A stretch of DNA of 64,000 nucleotides, taken from positions 5,559,001 through 5,623,000 of the forward strand of contig SMMW01000576.1 of assembly GCA_004794655.1 (NCBI GenBank), read 5' to 3'. A program made the translations under genes and the position numbers. Each line of letters opens with the position of its first letter. Position 1 is the stretch's first letter. Below, piece after piece: positions 1 to 13,872 of this stretch. The notes under the pieces are model-generated. The model saw only the letters and a program-made list of their open reading frames with translations. It ran no database searches and was not told the origin of the DNA. Origin of the DNA: Marisa cornuarietis (taxonomy: Eukaryota; Mollusca; Gastropoda; Architaenioglossa; Ampullariidae).

Positions 1-1106
1 TCTCTCTCCAAAAAACGAGAAGCCCCAAAGGAGGCGAAGAGGGCAATTTTCTAGCTATTGAAAGTAACTTCCCTTCACAGTATGGTTGTCCGTCTGGCGC
101 AGTCTTACTTTAGCTCTCCCACGTGGGTAGAGGAGAAATGGAATAGTCGGCTCCCTGATGACTAATTCAGTAAAGACATTGCCTAATTAACATTGTCGAT
201 CGTGTAGACATTTTGCTCTCCGCTGACCTGCGCTGTCCTACTTTTCTTTTTATTCATTTTCTTGCTTTCTTCCTCCATTCTTTCCCTCCTTTTATACTTT
301 CGCTCTTTCGCTCTGTTTTTCGTTTATTTAGTCTTGTGTCACAGAGTGCGAGCAAAGTGCAAGTGTTAATCCATCACCAGATGGCGTGTAGGACTTTAAT
401 AAAATATCTTAATATATAATGCAAAAGACATCTTCCATTAACCACGCTGTAAACATAATGAAAACATCTGTAAATCTTGACTGGTATTGCAGGGAAAATA
501 GGTTCAAAGGCTCGTCTTGTTGGGGGAAAAAAATGTAAAAGCCAAAGTAACAGGTAACTTTTTCTTTGCTCTGGCTCCACTCTGTTGAACTTTTAACCCC
601 GTGCGATGTACGAAAGCTATTTCCAGTCTCTCGCCATGGCTAGCTGTTGCTAGTGGTAACCATTAGAGAATCTGTTCCTTATGTGGCGGCATAAAACGGC
701 TGTTAATGTGAGCTTAATGTGAATATTGAAAAATCCCGGAATCGGCTAGTTTTCCGTCAATTTTTTGTGATGAAGGGGGGACTTTAAACTTCTCGGAGAA
801 AAAAGTGCTTTTAAGCCTTCGTTTGTTTCTTCATCCCCGGTTTCGGTGTTTCTTTCTGGTTGTGCTGGTTGGAGCTACGACTTGAGTGTGATGATGTACA
901 CAGAAATCGCTTGGGAGTGTTATTTCAGGGTAATGAGGTGCAAAGTAAGTGTGTGTGTGTGTGTGTGTGCAAAGAGGAGAGAGAGAGAAAGAGAGAGAAT
1001 GTGTATATGAAGAGGAGATTGTGTGTGTGTGTGTGTGTGCGCGCGCGCGAAAAGGAGAGAGTGTGTGTATGTGAAGAGGAGAGAGAGTGTGTGCGAGAGA
1101 AGATGG

Positions 1107-1148
<42 letters not shown>

Positions 1149-4100
1149 AGAGGAGAGAGAGAGTGTGTGTGTGTGTGTGTGTGTGAAAAGAGGAGAGAGA
1201 GAGAGTTTGTGTGTGAAAAGGAGAAAGAGAAAGAGTGTGTGTGGAGGGAGAGAGAGAAAGAATTTTGTGTGTGTTCGACTTTCATTGTCTTTGTTTTTCA
1301 TTTTCTAGTTGAACGCCAAACATAAAATTCCAATGATTGTCATCCACACCACTGTTAACACTCTCTCTGTTCGTACTTAATACGAAATGACACTCTTCAA
1401 ATCTCATTTGAGCTTTTGACGAACCTGCCTCGTTGATTGAGGGGAAATGTTTGGAAAGGGAGAAAGACAAGGAAATAAAAAAGGAATAAAGAAATAAATG
1501 TAAATACAAAGAAATAGGAACGAATAACAGGAAAAAATCAGAGAGAAATTAAGTAGGCAACAAACGAAAAGAATAAAAGAGATAGATAGATAGAGCTGAT
1601 TAATTACTTTAAACTTATTAAATGTCAGTCTCACAAGATAGATGGAGCGACAGATATCACTCATTCAAAGGAATCATGAAAAAAAAAGATAATCAATCCG
1701 CTGCACTCCTACCCGCCAACGCAGCCCCACCCACCCACCCTTGCAACAGTGAAGCCCTTTGACTTGTATTAAAAAAAATTCTCTCCAGCTGGCACACTTC
1801 AAGGATGATGATTCCTATCAGGCACCTCGCGCCATCGCCTGTGTTCATGCTGGGTTTTCCCCGCAGGAAAACATCTCACAAAAAATGAGTTTCAAATTGA
1901 AACCTTTTTTTCTTTAACAGTTATAAAAGACTTCGTTATCGTCGAATTAATTCTTTCCAATAGAACCAGAAATGCGTATCGTTTGACAGCTGAAGCCTGT
2001 TCTTCCCGTGTCCAGAAGCACATTTTCAAGTCACCACCACCACCACCACCCTTCTTTTACTGAGAGGAATTATGGGTACATTAAAAAGTCAGGGTTTTTA
2101 TTTGCGTTCCTTGGCAGGTCTCAGGTTTTACCATGACATCGATAATAGTGCACGAGCTGAAACGAGTCAACAGAGGATGAGGATGCGTGGGCAGAGTAAA
2201 GTACAACACTGACCTGCGAATGGGAGCGAACGAGAGGGATGGGATGGCTGTTTGTGAAGAAAGTGTTATCGGGAAGAAAACGGTAGTACGGCGCCCTCAT
2301 TCATCATGCACACTTCATTCACCGCCGCACTCCCCTACCCACGCACCGCTCCCTCACGTGACTTCAAAAGGAAGGTGGGGATTGGCTGCGTCTCGCCGCA
2401 GACGTCGAATGAAGGTTTCTTTTGACGGCGGATGTCAAGAATGAGCTTTTTTGACTTGGAACAAGGGCTCCTTCAGATAGCAACGCGCTGTCATAGGCAG
2501 ATAAAAACAGGAGACAGAGCAGGGCTTCTTCTAACCTTAAAAAAAGAGAAAGTTATTGAAGCTGTAAACTCATTTTTGAAATTTCTTTTACTACTGTCTG
2601 TTATTCTGTTTCCCCCACTCACTCTCTCTCCCTCCCCAATTTTATCCTCTTCCGCCGTATCCCCCATCTCTCCATCTCTATCATTTTTATGTTTGACATG
2701 GTACGTGAAAGTGTAAAAGCAGCCTCGTTCCACTTTGATGACGAGGATGGCGTTGCGGGGTGTCTCATTAGAACTAATATGCGGATTGGTAATTATTTAA
2801 AAAAACAACAACAATATTTTCTTCTTTGGTTCCCTTCTATGGAGAAACGCAAATGTAACAAAATTAACAAAAAGTGACACTGCAGTAAAAAAATTTGAAA
2901 GAGCTAATCATCAGGAAAACCACTTCCAGCAGTTCTTCACCCTTCATCACTACAGAGATCCGTGTGCTTGTTCACTTTCGGCAGAGTTCAGTACAAATAA
3001 TCGCTGAGCTACTGCAAAATGTTAAGGGGATGATGTAAATAACATTTAGGAAAACGGGTGCAGGCATAAATGAATAGAATAGTTATAATTATTTATTAAA
3101 TATATTAAATATCTAAATATAAAGAATAGTATTAATTAAATAAAATGTCTCAAGTTTAGTGCGAATTGATTAAGATTACAACAACAAAAAACAAAAAAAA
3201 TCAAAGTAGCTTACTCACAGGGCGGCATGCACGCCCACCTCGCCTGAGACAATGGAGCCTTGTCTCTAAATAACAAGGCAGGCTCAAGAGCAGATAATCT
3301 TGACACCGGTTGTCGTCGTGCTCATCTCCCCTGGTTTACTCTCTCGATGAAGAGAGTATTACAAGTTAACAGCAGCAGCTGCATCTGCGATGTCTTGTGA
3401 GATCGTTGTTCACCGCCTCGTGTACTGTTTCGCCCACCTTTTGCTAGGAATGGGTCTGAATCTTGCCTCTTCTTCTCTTCTTCTACGGGTCATAGAAGGT
3501 CAGAAAATCATTTTCAGAGGAAATAATTACTAGTTGTTTTCTTAACTTTTGCTTCCTGCGGCGGCATTTCCGAAACAACGATGTTCTTTCAGATATTGCA
3601 AACATACAAGCACAATTATTATTTTTTAAACTTATGCTTCGCTTAATATGCTTGCATGTACGTGTACGTGCGTGCGTGCACGTCTGTGTGTGTGTGTGTG
3701 CCTGTCTGTGCTGTAAGTCTTTCTACTCGAGATATACGGAAAACTACCAAAGGAAGCGAAAGAAAGATGTAGACAGGAAAGAGAAGGGGTAGAGAAGTTG
3801 CTTCAGCTAATGATAAATATGAAAATTAATGGAGGAGATGACAGAGAAACACTACCGGGCTCTGTCTGAGGCTATGTTTAGCTATGTGCGGTTCACAGAG
3901 GATGACAGTTACGTAAATCCAATATTTTTGTAATTTTTGCGATGCTGTACACTCCCCCTCTCCTTGCCACTAGTTAAAGGCTTTCTGTGTGCCGGGACGA
4001 GCATGTAAACACTTTTTTCGCTGTTAACGAGCCGTGATTAACAACATGTTTATTATAACGTCAGGTGAGCTGGGCTATTTTGGGAACAACTGGTAACGAA

Positions 4101-4677
4101 CATCCGAGATGTTTCAAAGCGATTTTTGTTCTTGATGTTAACAGGAAACGGAGAGGAAGAGCGAGCTGGACAAACAAAAACATATTGACCGAACAAAATA
4201 TGTCTGATTATTAATAGAAAATATTTCGTTTATGGACTAGAACTGTTACGAAATGGCGTTGTTACTGTAAGGGTTTTATCAGCCTCATCAAGATCCATTC
4301 GTAAAGCAGTGAACCTTGCATTTCCCCAGTATAAATCTGATCATTATATTCCGTTAACAGTTGCCAAAGACTGTAGTGGACAGCCCGTGTGTTAATGTAA
4401 GCTACCTTTTATAAACAGAAAATTAATAATAAGTGGAATAATAAGGTAAATAAGTGAGATGCCTTTTATGTCATTCTCGTGGTGACAAATATCACAGATA
4501 ATGTGTTTGTTGTATTTGATTGAGTTCTATATTTGTTATACTGTTTCCTTTATGTTTTGGTCAACTTGGAACTTTGATTAGAAGACGCATTAATTTCAAC
4601 TTCTTTCAAAGCGATAAAAGGTCAGTCTTGTCGAGTAATGGGTGAAGTAAACATTGCATGTTCGTGTCTTGTTGTAG
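1..4677. other. Non-coding stretch upstream of the first visible GPCR exon
   Basis: No exon could be supported here. The GPCR exon at 4678 begins in the middle of a codon, so this stretch must be at least partly intron of that gene, and the exons for TM1-TM3 must lie further upstream. I looked for hydrophobic segments flanked by splice signals that could be TM1-TM3 and saw none. Content is A+T-rich single-copy-looking sequence, one large compound microsatellite (about 949-1275) and a short TG run near 3679-3700. ORFs over the microsatellite are repeat artefacts. Confidence 0.6.
949..1275. repeat. Compound (TG)n/(GA)n microsatellite
   Basis: About 325 bp of alternating TG and GA/GAAAG blocks, with a GTGTGCGCGCGCG segment near 1021-1049. 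Plus-strand reading gives Cys-Val repeats and minus-strand reading gives Thr-His repeats, so the long ORFs here come from low complexity and are not genes. Confidence 0.95.
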
Positions 4678-7600
4678 GTTGGTTGCTGTGCTTTTCCCGC
4701 TGCGGGCCAAGTATTTGTGCACCATGTCACACGCGCGCCTTGTTGTCGTCCTCGTGTGGGTCATCTCAGGCATCCTGGCTCTACCCACCATATTCATCAT
4801 GGTAATAATACAAATGCTGTCAGCAATAGCTAGTCTTTTTCACTTAGATTTAGAGAAAAAGTATTTTGTACCGAACTTAACTCGGTCATTTAAACAAAAA
4901 TTGTATCCCCAGTAGGCCTTTAAGAGAACTTTGAGCAACAATATGTTGCATTTAATTTATTATAACTATTTTTATCTTCTCGTCTTATTTCTGACTTATG
5001 TAAATAGTTTGTACATGTGGTGTATATGACTAGCACAATTTAGTGATAAAATAAGCTATAAACCAATAAACACTACAATTGTAGGATTAACGCCAGAAGG
5101 AACATCGCATACAAATACAATAAAGGCAAGCTATATGTTCATTTTGGTCTCCAGACTATCTTTCACGTGTACAATTCGATGTTCAATGTACGATTTGATC
5201 AATAATTGGAATATGGAAGCCACACTTAAGTCAGTCACGTTTATATTTATTACTTGTTAATTTTCCTCGACAGCATTACAAAGAAGTTGGAGTGCAGATC
5301 AAGGCTCACTATTGTATCAAGAACTACGAGCATCCAGTCTGGATCGTCTTGTATGAGCTGTACATGTTTGTCCTCATGTTCCTCGCTCCTGTCATCGTCA
5401 TGGTCTTCGCCTACAGCGTCATCGCCCTCAAGGTGTGGAGAGTGAGCGACATGCGCACTGGAGGGTGAGTTCAGCCTTGAGTTAAAGTGTGGCTTCAGGA
5501 CTTGTTTCATTGCCTCGTCCTGCTGCCACATAGTAAATCCGTGACCTTTTTTTGCGAATCAAGAGTTAGTCGTTGTCCCCGTGACATTAAGGTTAGGTGG
5601 GGGGAATAAGGTCAAGCCTCTTGCCTTCGTTGTTATCAAGCGGTGACCTCTCAGGCAGTAGTTTTCGAGAAAAGATACCCTGGGGTAAAGTAACAAACAG
5701 CAATATTCTCAGGGCATGGACAACGATTTGTAAATATGGATATTTGTGTTCTTGATTCCCCCTTCCCCGCCCACTTTAATCCGTGTAAGCAGCTTACACT
5801 CGTTTCGTCACCACAGACCCTGTGATTTAATTTATGAAGCAGTCTCGGAGTCCGAGACTAGGCTGGAAGTGTCCTGTCCCTGACAAAATAAATTGTGCAG
5901 TATGAAGCGGGATTAATTGCGATGTGTTTTTTCACATACTTTAGCAGCAGGAAACATGTGTTACAGTCTGCTTTGTCTTACGGTTTTCCGTCGCCTCGTT
6001 TCTACGTTTACTTCTAAGCAGGCTTATTTGTCTAGAAACATTCTGACTAGTTAAAAGTATCAGTAATACCACCTTTCAAACTTATACTAGAACCGTCTTT
6101 TCTTACCTGTAGGGTACCAAGTGGTGTACGTTTCTTTAAACACTGTTCTCATGATATAAGCTTGTTTAGTTTTCTTGTTTCAAAACTAATATTCCTTGTA
6201 TTAATGGTGCTATGAGATAACCATTAAAAATAAATATATGTTCTTGTTTGGGTTTGTTTGCAGGGTTCTCACGATCACTCCTGCTGAGTCGAAGCAAAAG
6301 GTGGCACCGAAGATAGAAGAGAGTGAACAGATTTACTTAGCCAATGGGAAACAAAAGAGCCTCCGGGGATCAAAGGGCCAGGCTGTTACTGAAGAAAAGG
6401 AGACGAGAAAACAGGTACATTGGATCTGTAATGTCTCTCTAGGGGAAGACAACTAGCTTACAGACCGGCCGACACAGCTCAACACGCTAAAACTTACCTC
6501 CACTGAAGCTTAGTGCCTCGCTCGATTGTCTCCCCCTGGGAGCGGGTTAAATGAAAGCTCTTGCAATGAGAGAACGAACTACTTTACCTCCTCCACCTCT
6601 GGGGCAATGCATCAGTTGTTGTCAGGAGAGGTTGGCAGCTTGTTAAGAAACATACCGGTATGCACTTAACGAAACCTGCCTCTGGACGCTAGCTGATTGA
6701 AGACATGATTGTCAGGAACACAGCACATCGCTAGGCTGCAGCTGGACGGCTAAAATGGAGCAGCCTGATAAAGTGATCATAAAAATGTCAGGAGTGGAGC
6801 TATCTGCTGTGCGCTTAACCATCCGGTTAGCGCTTAGCGAGGTGTCATGCACCTGACCCCAGGACGCGCTGACGTAAACGTTTGCTGCGCGAAGCCGTGT
6901 GACATCTCCCGCCCTTCCTTCCCGTGAAGCTGCTGCTCGATCAAGATTAGCTTTCTTCATCCTGATGAAAAAAAATGTCGTTGACAGACGCGAATTAAAC
7001 CGCTTAGATAACAGGGGCTGCACTTGCAATCCCGCTGCGAGTTATTTGCCCTTGAATTTCTTCATCTTGTTGAAAGTAATTCGACCTATCAATGTAGGAA
7101 GGGACTTGGATATCATTCATTCTGACTAGTATTTTATTAGTGGAGATCACATTACCAAACACGCCTATCTGACACTGTTATTTGTTATAATTTACCTTAG
7201 CAACAGCCCTACCTAGTGGGCTAATTTATACTGGAGAATAACAATTTTGTGACGCGTGCGTGCGTGCAACTCAGAAAAAAAGAGAGTTTTTCTGGTTGAA
7301 GTGATGTTTGCTGTCTCTGTGACAAAATCTGTTGAACTACCCATTAATCTAAAGTCGATCTGCATGCTGAATATTTCTAACGGTGAGTTGTGTTGACAGG
7401 TGGTGCTGATGCTGGTGTTGGTGGTGTTGTTGTTCGTGCTGTGCTGGGGCCCGATCCTCGTCAACAACATCCTGACCGCCTTTCAGTACCTCCACTACCT
7501 GCACTACGGCTTCCTCAAGCCCATGCGCCAGGCCTTCCACATCATGTCCTACTTCAACTCCTGCGTCAACCCTATCGTCTACGCCTTCCTCTCTCGCAAC

Positions 7601-7834
7601 TTCCGCCAGAGCTTCAAGATGGCCATCTGCGCATGCGTGAAAGGAAGGGCGTTCGTGCGGGCGTACCGGTTCAGCATCTCAGCGGCCAGCACGCGCACCT
7701 CCGCGGTCCACACCAACGGTCGTGCGCTGATGACGCTGGTGGAGAAAGATGGAGGCAGTAGCGGCAACGAAGTCTCCTGCCCCACCATGGCGTACGACAC
7801 GGAGCAGCTGGAGCTGCGCAAGTTCTCTGTCTAA
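4678..7834 (+). CDS. Class A (rhodopsin-family) peptide-type GPCR, 3' part (TM4 to C-terminus)
   Basis: Four coding exons with consistent phases: 4678-4801, 5274-5464, 6264-6414 and 7400-7834 (TAA stop). All introns are GT-AG. Exon 1 starts at the intracellular end of TM3 (LVAVLFPLRAK) and contains TM4. Exon 2 has extracellular loop 2, with a Cys (AHYCIKNYE) for the conserved disulfide, and TM5. Exon 3 is the polar third intracellular loop. Exon 4 has TM6 with the CWGP motif, TM7 with NPIVY, helix 8 (SRNFRQSFK), a Cys pair (CACVKG) that could be palmitoylated, and a roughly 90-residue tail. The motifs place it among rhodopsin-family receptors, and the style resembles neuropeptide receptors of the CCK/trissin/galanin type. 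I cannot name the ligand. The 5' exons (signal region, TM1-TM3) are not in the window. The split codon at the DRY position precedes Leu, so the motif may read DRL or ERL. Codon third positions are visibly richer in G+C than in the DLGAP5 gene. Confidence 0.92.
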
Positions 7835-8900
7835 GCAGCCAACAACTCAGGCTCTGTGGCCCGTTGGCTGTTCTTATCGCGGTCAGAATCACGAACGAGT
7901 GACAAGGGTTGCCACTGTCTTAAGTTTGATGCAGGAAGAGATTCTCACGTTTTTTGAGGTAATTTATTTTCCTAATGACATAAAACGTGTGAGTTCTGGA
8001 CCATTTTATGGTGGGTGAAGGGAGAAAGAAAGAGGGAAAAACTGTGATTAAAAAGGTGATAGACTGTCATTCATCTTTTGACCTGTCACTGGCAACTAAG
8101 ATGGAGTATGTTTTATTGCCTGTTTTGTCGGAAAGAGTGCAGATCCGAGACGGAACAGCAAATATCTGTTTTATCATATAGAACTTCAATAAGAAGCTCT
8201 TTCATCAGCTGGATATGTAGTTAAAAGAAATGCATGTTTCGACAGACAGGTAACAGCATCGGTTTTCTGAATATCTGTCCATCATAAATGCATCTTTTCA
8301 TGTCAGTAAAGGAAACAAGGAACTTAAAAACTAATATTCATAACTAACCACCAAGAATACCATTGGCGATAATGACTATTCAAAAATCGACAAAATGACT
8401 TTTTTGGTATCATTTAAGAAAAAAAAAACATTGTAGCTCGATCAAGTAGACATCAAGAAATAGCAGTATATTATTAACAAAAAAAAATTTTAAACGTAAG
8501 TAAATGATTCTCGACAGTAAATGTTGGATACCAAACTCTTTCATCACTAACATGATGTAGCGAGAGCCGTTGAACAGCACTCACCCGTTAGGCGGCGCCA
8601 CGCATCTGTCTAATAAACACATTGCCGTCGTTATCAGCCTCTAAGACAGAGTTATCCACACGAACTCGTAATGACGATGATTCAGAACCCATTACGGGGA
8701 TTATCTCACTTTAATTAAAAACGATCAAAGAGCAGGATGGTTCATATCTGTACGGCTGTGGAGGTAAAAACACGGCGCAGGAACGAGAACCCACCAATAA
8801 ATATGGTTGTACATATCTGTGATATAACAGGATAAAATTGTTACACCGTAATTGTTTTATACACAACAAGTTAAACTTGTCTTAGTTTGAGTAAGTTTAT

Positions 8901-9080
8901 TTAGTTAGTGTATTTTGTAATTTTATCACCTAGTGTTCTAATGCCATGGTCATACTATATACACATATATGCATCTATGTGTCTGTGTTATTTAGTTAGT
9001 GCATTTTGTTATTTTATCACATGGTGTTCTAAAGTCATGGTCATATTATATACACATATATATGGTTTTATGTGTCTGTC
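8901..9080. repeat. Two-copy tandem duplication, about 91-bp period
   Basis: The sequence starting TTAGTTAGTG at 8901 recurs at 8992 with few substitutions. Both copies contain ATTTTATCAC, TGGTCATA and the TATACACATATAT segment. The 66-codon ORF across it is an internally duplicated by-product, not a gene. Confidence 0.85.
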
Positions 9081-10259
9081 TTTGGATGGTGCTGGACCAG
9101 ATTATTAAATTCTTGTCAGGACTGGAATACGGGTTGTATGAAATATGAATCAGTCACTACTTCTTGTGAGACAATCCATTTGCGATTTATTTGCGATGGT
9201 ACAGTACGAAGATCGCTGCCTGCTTTGACTCTTAAAGCCACTATGCATGTAATCCTATCCACGTAGTCCTTGGATGACAAAATCTAAATGAATATATCTA
9301 CTTTTGTGCCAACTAGATTAATATGTAGTATAATAAGGTTGACTTCCTCCACAAAAGCCAGTTCATAGTGAAAGATTCCTAGTGTAAGCTTGAGAACGCC
9401 TATGTTTATTGCATTGTCTAAACAAAAATAATCGAAAAATGTCAAAGAGATAAATTCTAGTATTCATTAACATGATACATACCTCTACATACCATACACA
9501 TATTTATATCTAGTATAACTAATAGGCTATTTCCTTCTGTCAGTGATACGGTCGTGCAAATCGGGAGCCAAGCGTATATTTCCATTTTGTGAACATACCA
9601 TTAAACTGGACCAATCCTTATACTAACCCGTGTTTTGTACAGAAGAGGCTTTTAACACAGTGTGTACACTGTTACAATCTCTGTATGATAAGTATGTAAG
9701 GAATAGGACTGGTTTCTTCTTTACGTTTGATACGTTTTGTTATAGTTTGTTACTGCGATTTGATTATGAATGTCTACCCCTTTCCTTTCTGTGTTAAGAG
9801 ATAACATACAAAGATCTCCTTGGTAGATATACCTCTTCCATTGTTTGATTATTCTGTGTTTACGTATAAAGTTTGTTGTGAGCACCGACTTGCGATAATG
9901 CTTTATTTGAAGAAGCTGGGTTTTTTTTCTACGAAGCAGATTGTAAATGCATTCTTGGTTTAGAGCCTGGAGAATTACTTTGTTTCTATTGAGCTTGATT
10001 GTTGCTGAAGGCCTGGTGGCAATGCTGATGCTGAAGAAGGAGTCGTTTGAAAAGGTGCACCAGAAAGAGGATAAGATATTAATGTGTCAGCATATTAATT
10101 AATTACTGTGAGGCAATAATGCGAAACACCATTATGTATGTCGTTCGGAAACAAACTACAGATTTTATCGTTCTAGAAGAATAAAATTATTCAGTTCTCA
10201 ACCGCTCCTTGCATTACTACGCTATGGTAGGCCCCGTTTTATCATTACCATTCTTCATC

Positions 10260-10515
10260 GCTGAAGAGGCCTCCAGACATCCACGTGACAGGAAGGCTCG
10301 ACACGAGGTCAAGGACGCACGTCAGTGCAGTTCCGCCGGCGGCCATTTCTCTCAGCATCCTGGCAGGGGGGGGGGGGCATACACGACGTGCGTGTGCCCG
10401 CACGATCATGCAGGTGCCTGGGGATAGGTTGCTGAGAGCTGCTTGTCAAACCTGGCAGGTCGAGGTACAAACCGTCACCGCCACGTGTCGTCGGCGCCAG
10501 GTGTGAAGCGTTCGA
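10260..10515. other. CpG-rich patch containing a G12 homopolymer
   Basis: A locally G+C- and CpG-rich segment in A+T-rich surroundings. It contains a run of 12 G at 10366-10377 followed by CATACACGACGTGCGTG. No gene start was found next to it. It could be an unmethylated island, an old exon or an inserted element; I cannot tell which. Confidence 0.45.
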
Positions 10516-12639
10516 CGTGAAGTACATGTGAGCCTCTGGCCTCTGGTTGTAATGTGTCGACTAATCTACGTTCCAGACTGCGTTCTTGCAGCTGCAAAAT
10601 GAATAAATATTTTTAAAAAAAACTGAAGTTCCTGGTACCAACACGTTTGTCATCTTTAAAATTGCTCCAACCATCATGGCGGCTGATAAGATTTTTATTC
10701 CAATTAGAGATGAAAACTTGAGAACATAATCTGCACTCATTTCGCTCACCGTTACTGATTAAAACCTTTCGTCAGTGTAGCAGTAGCACATTTCCATTTA
10801 TCTGTTTCAAAAAATAAATAAAACTCTGATATCAAACCGATATCTTGTAGGTTCGCCTTAAGCTCGGCCTCTGACGTCATCGGGACTGTTTATGGCCGGT
10901 TTACGGCAAAGTTGTGTCTGGTGGCGACAACAGGTTCTGTAAACATTCTGGCGGTATATCAGTGTCACAGGAATCATGTGATCATTAGAAAACTAGCACG
11001 GTGCACCTCTCAACGGTTGTCATAAACACGGTCATTTACACACTGCCTGAAAGTGATAATTTTAAAATACTTAGTAGAAAACACACAGATTATCTAGCAT
11101 CTTCATCTCTCTGTGTGTGTGTGTCTAAAGTATCGTTATTGCCTTGAAAGGCGAGTAATTCCTCCCCTCCCCTCCTTGAGAGAACAGTTCCGTTCTTGAC
11201 AAGGAAGTCAACTGGCTGCAAGCTATCTTTTCTGATGGAGTCAAGTCGAAGCACACTACAACAAACTTGAGAAGACGATAGAAAATTATTTATATAAATA
11301 TGTTTAATGCATAATTATGTATATAAAATATATAATATGATATAAAAAGAAATTGGTTTGTAACACAGGCTATATAGCAAGTAAAGAAAAGAAGTGAACA
11401 AAAGAGGAAATAAATCTTATATACTGAAACTTTAGTTTCGTCTGATTAAAATCTGTCAGTCACCAGTTTTCTTTCTTTTCGCTCTTACATCTCTTTAGAA
11501 AATCGTTTCAAATGAAAACAACAGATGGCCTGAAATGCAAGATATTATTTTCGTTCTTGACATTAACTGCACGTCCTTTTCCCTCTCAAGTTGCTACGAC
11601 AATATCTTTGAAGCGGGTTGTTCGATAAAAAAAAAAGATTTCTAAAAGTTAGAACTGCTAGATATATTCACAATACGATCAGGAATATCCGTATCTTATA
11701 AATGACACAAACAAGTAATTTCGTCTGCATAAACCTCATGATTTTATTTGTTTTGTTTCAGATTTTTTTGAGAGGTTCATTTGTTTGTTTTTGGCTTGTT
11801 TATTTGTTTTCACGTTTCCAACATATGTCTATATATATATTATTGTAATGTTATTTACAGCTGCATTTAATGAGCAGAAATCACATATACCTCGAGTGTA
11901 AAGCATCTTCTGGATGATGTCTAGCAGGTGGTCTGTAGACATCATGTTTGGCAAGTAAACTGCGAGGAAGTCTTGTCGAGACAAGATGCTGCAGTTTCAG
12001 GCTCTGTGATCTTTTGCAGAAAGGTTGTTAAACGATTGTATTGTACCGAATACATTGTTTACTTAAGCAAGAATGCTTGACAGTTGTACAGGTCTTTCAC
12101 TATACCTTTGCATGAGTATGATCAAGTATATGGTGTTTTTATAATAGCTGCCTAAGTTTGTTTTCTTAATATTCATACATGTATACATGCATACAATTTC
12201 AAACTGTACTTAAAATCTTAGTGAATTTTGGAGTTTGAGATATCTATCAAATATTTGCATGATTCTTTTTAAAATGTCATACTCGCTGGTGCAGTGAGTT
12301 TTGCCTTTTATTAAAATAAACTTGTTTTTTGAAGAAACATTGTCGAGTTTCTTATGTAAAAAAATTGCTTCTTTTTTCCGGTGGAGTCATGCATACCGTT
12401 TGAGAAACAATCGTCCTTTATACATGTTTCAAAACCTATTTAACTGCCTTGGTTTTCACAGTCAACATTTTACATTTTGTGTAAAAAAAAAAGAAAAACG
12501 AAATGTATTAAAAATTGTTTCGAGGTGATAACTAAACGTGATTGGATGTGATGGCATGCTCTTGGAAAACTGAGCCTCGATGAACATCCGGGTTTCTGAT
12601 TTGTTTTCCTTTCACTTTAGTTTCTATCTACAGGTGATG

Positions 12640-12930
12640 TTAAACTGCTCTAGTCTCTTTTACCACTCATTTTACCTTCACTTTTATTAAACGTTATTTA
12701 TTATTGTTTTTATAAGATTTTTTAAATTACTGTTTTCCTTATTTTAACATTTATTATTATTCTTCGCTTTAACAATATTTTATTTTTCTTTAATTCTTTA
12801 TTTTTTAAATTATTGTTACTGTTATTTTCATGAACACTTTTTATTGTTCTTCTTACTATTAAAACTCTTATTTTCCTTAGCATTATTTTTATCATTCTTT
12901 TTATGTTTTTTCTGTCTCCCTTCTGTTAAT
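12640..12930. repeat. T-rich low-complexity tract
   Basis: About 290 bp made mostly of degenerate TTATT and TTTTA units on the plus strand, with almost no G. Nothing coding is visible. Confidence 0.8.
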
Positions 12931-13840
12931 TGTACATGTAATTATGAAATATCTTGATGTTGTTCAGCACTCCTTAAGATTTTCACAACTTGACATAATA
13001 TACAATATGACTGGCCATGTAAGAGAATCAACTATCATTACAATCGATGCCTGTAACTCAAATTGCACAAAATGTTTATTATAAACTCTATCGCCTAGCT
13101 GCACTGGAATGAGCAATTAGTTATTGCTTTCCATTTATATGACAGAATTCTCCAAACTAAGAATCTAATAGCCTCGGAATGGCTTGAAGCAGTGCTATCA
13201 CTGTAACAGTCATGAACGACCATTGTTAGAAGGACAATGGAAGCCTAAGGGCCAGAATCTTTTATGTACATCGTGGCGATGTTTGTTGTCACTTAACAAA
13301 TGTTTAAGAAATGTTTTGCGAGTCACCGGTAGGCTTTGCAAGGTTAATGCAAGAGTATCAGAACGTTGTATAACAAGGAGTTGGTGCAATTCTGCTTGGA
13401 AGACAATGTACATTTCTTTTCCTTATTCGCCAAACATCTTTGAACCTTCTCACTTTAAAAAAAATGATGTTAATACACAGGTTGAGAAGATTGTAAATAT
13501 GCTACTTTTAATATGCAGAACTGGGCTGAAATAAAGTGCTTAAACCAAAGTTTGTGGGAATTACAAATGTGTGTGGGTGCCTGTGCTTTTAGAAAAAAGA
13601 CAAAACTTAACAGATTAACAAGCTACTGGAGACATTTGGCTGCTGTTGTATGAATCGTTTACATTTAGCAGAGCAAAATTATTTTTACACAAGAAACACT
13701 TGTAGCTTTTGAAGGCTTATGACATGTAGCCGGCGATCTTGTGAAGGTTCCTCGTGAAACAACCCTCTTCTCATTGCCCCGCCAAGTAGCACTTGAAGTC
13801 GTGCACGGTCTAACTTAGACAACGTGCAAAACGCGATACA

Positions 13841-13841
13841 T

Positions 13842-13872
<31 letters not shown>

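Noticed and set aside
831..1325. ORFs of 100-156 codons on both strands with Cys-Val or Thr-His repeats
   Set aside because: They translate a TG/GA microsatellite and have no non-repeat content.
13184..13534. 116-codon plus-strand ORF with several Cys
   Set aside because: Cys spacing does not match a known fold and no flanking exons were found; it reads as chance.
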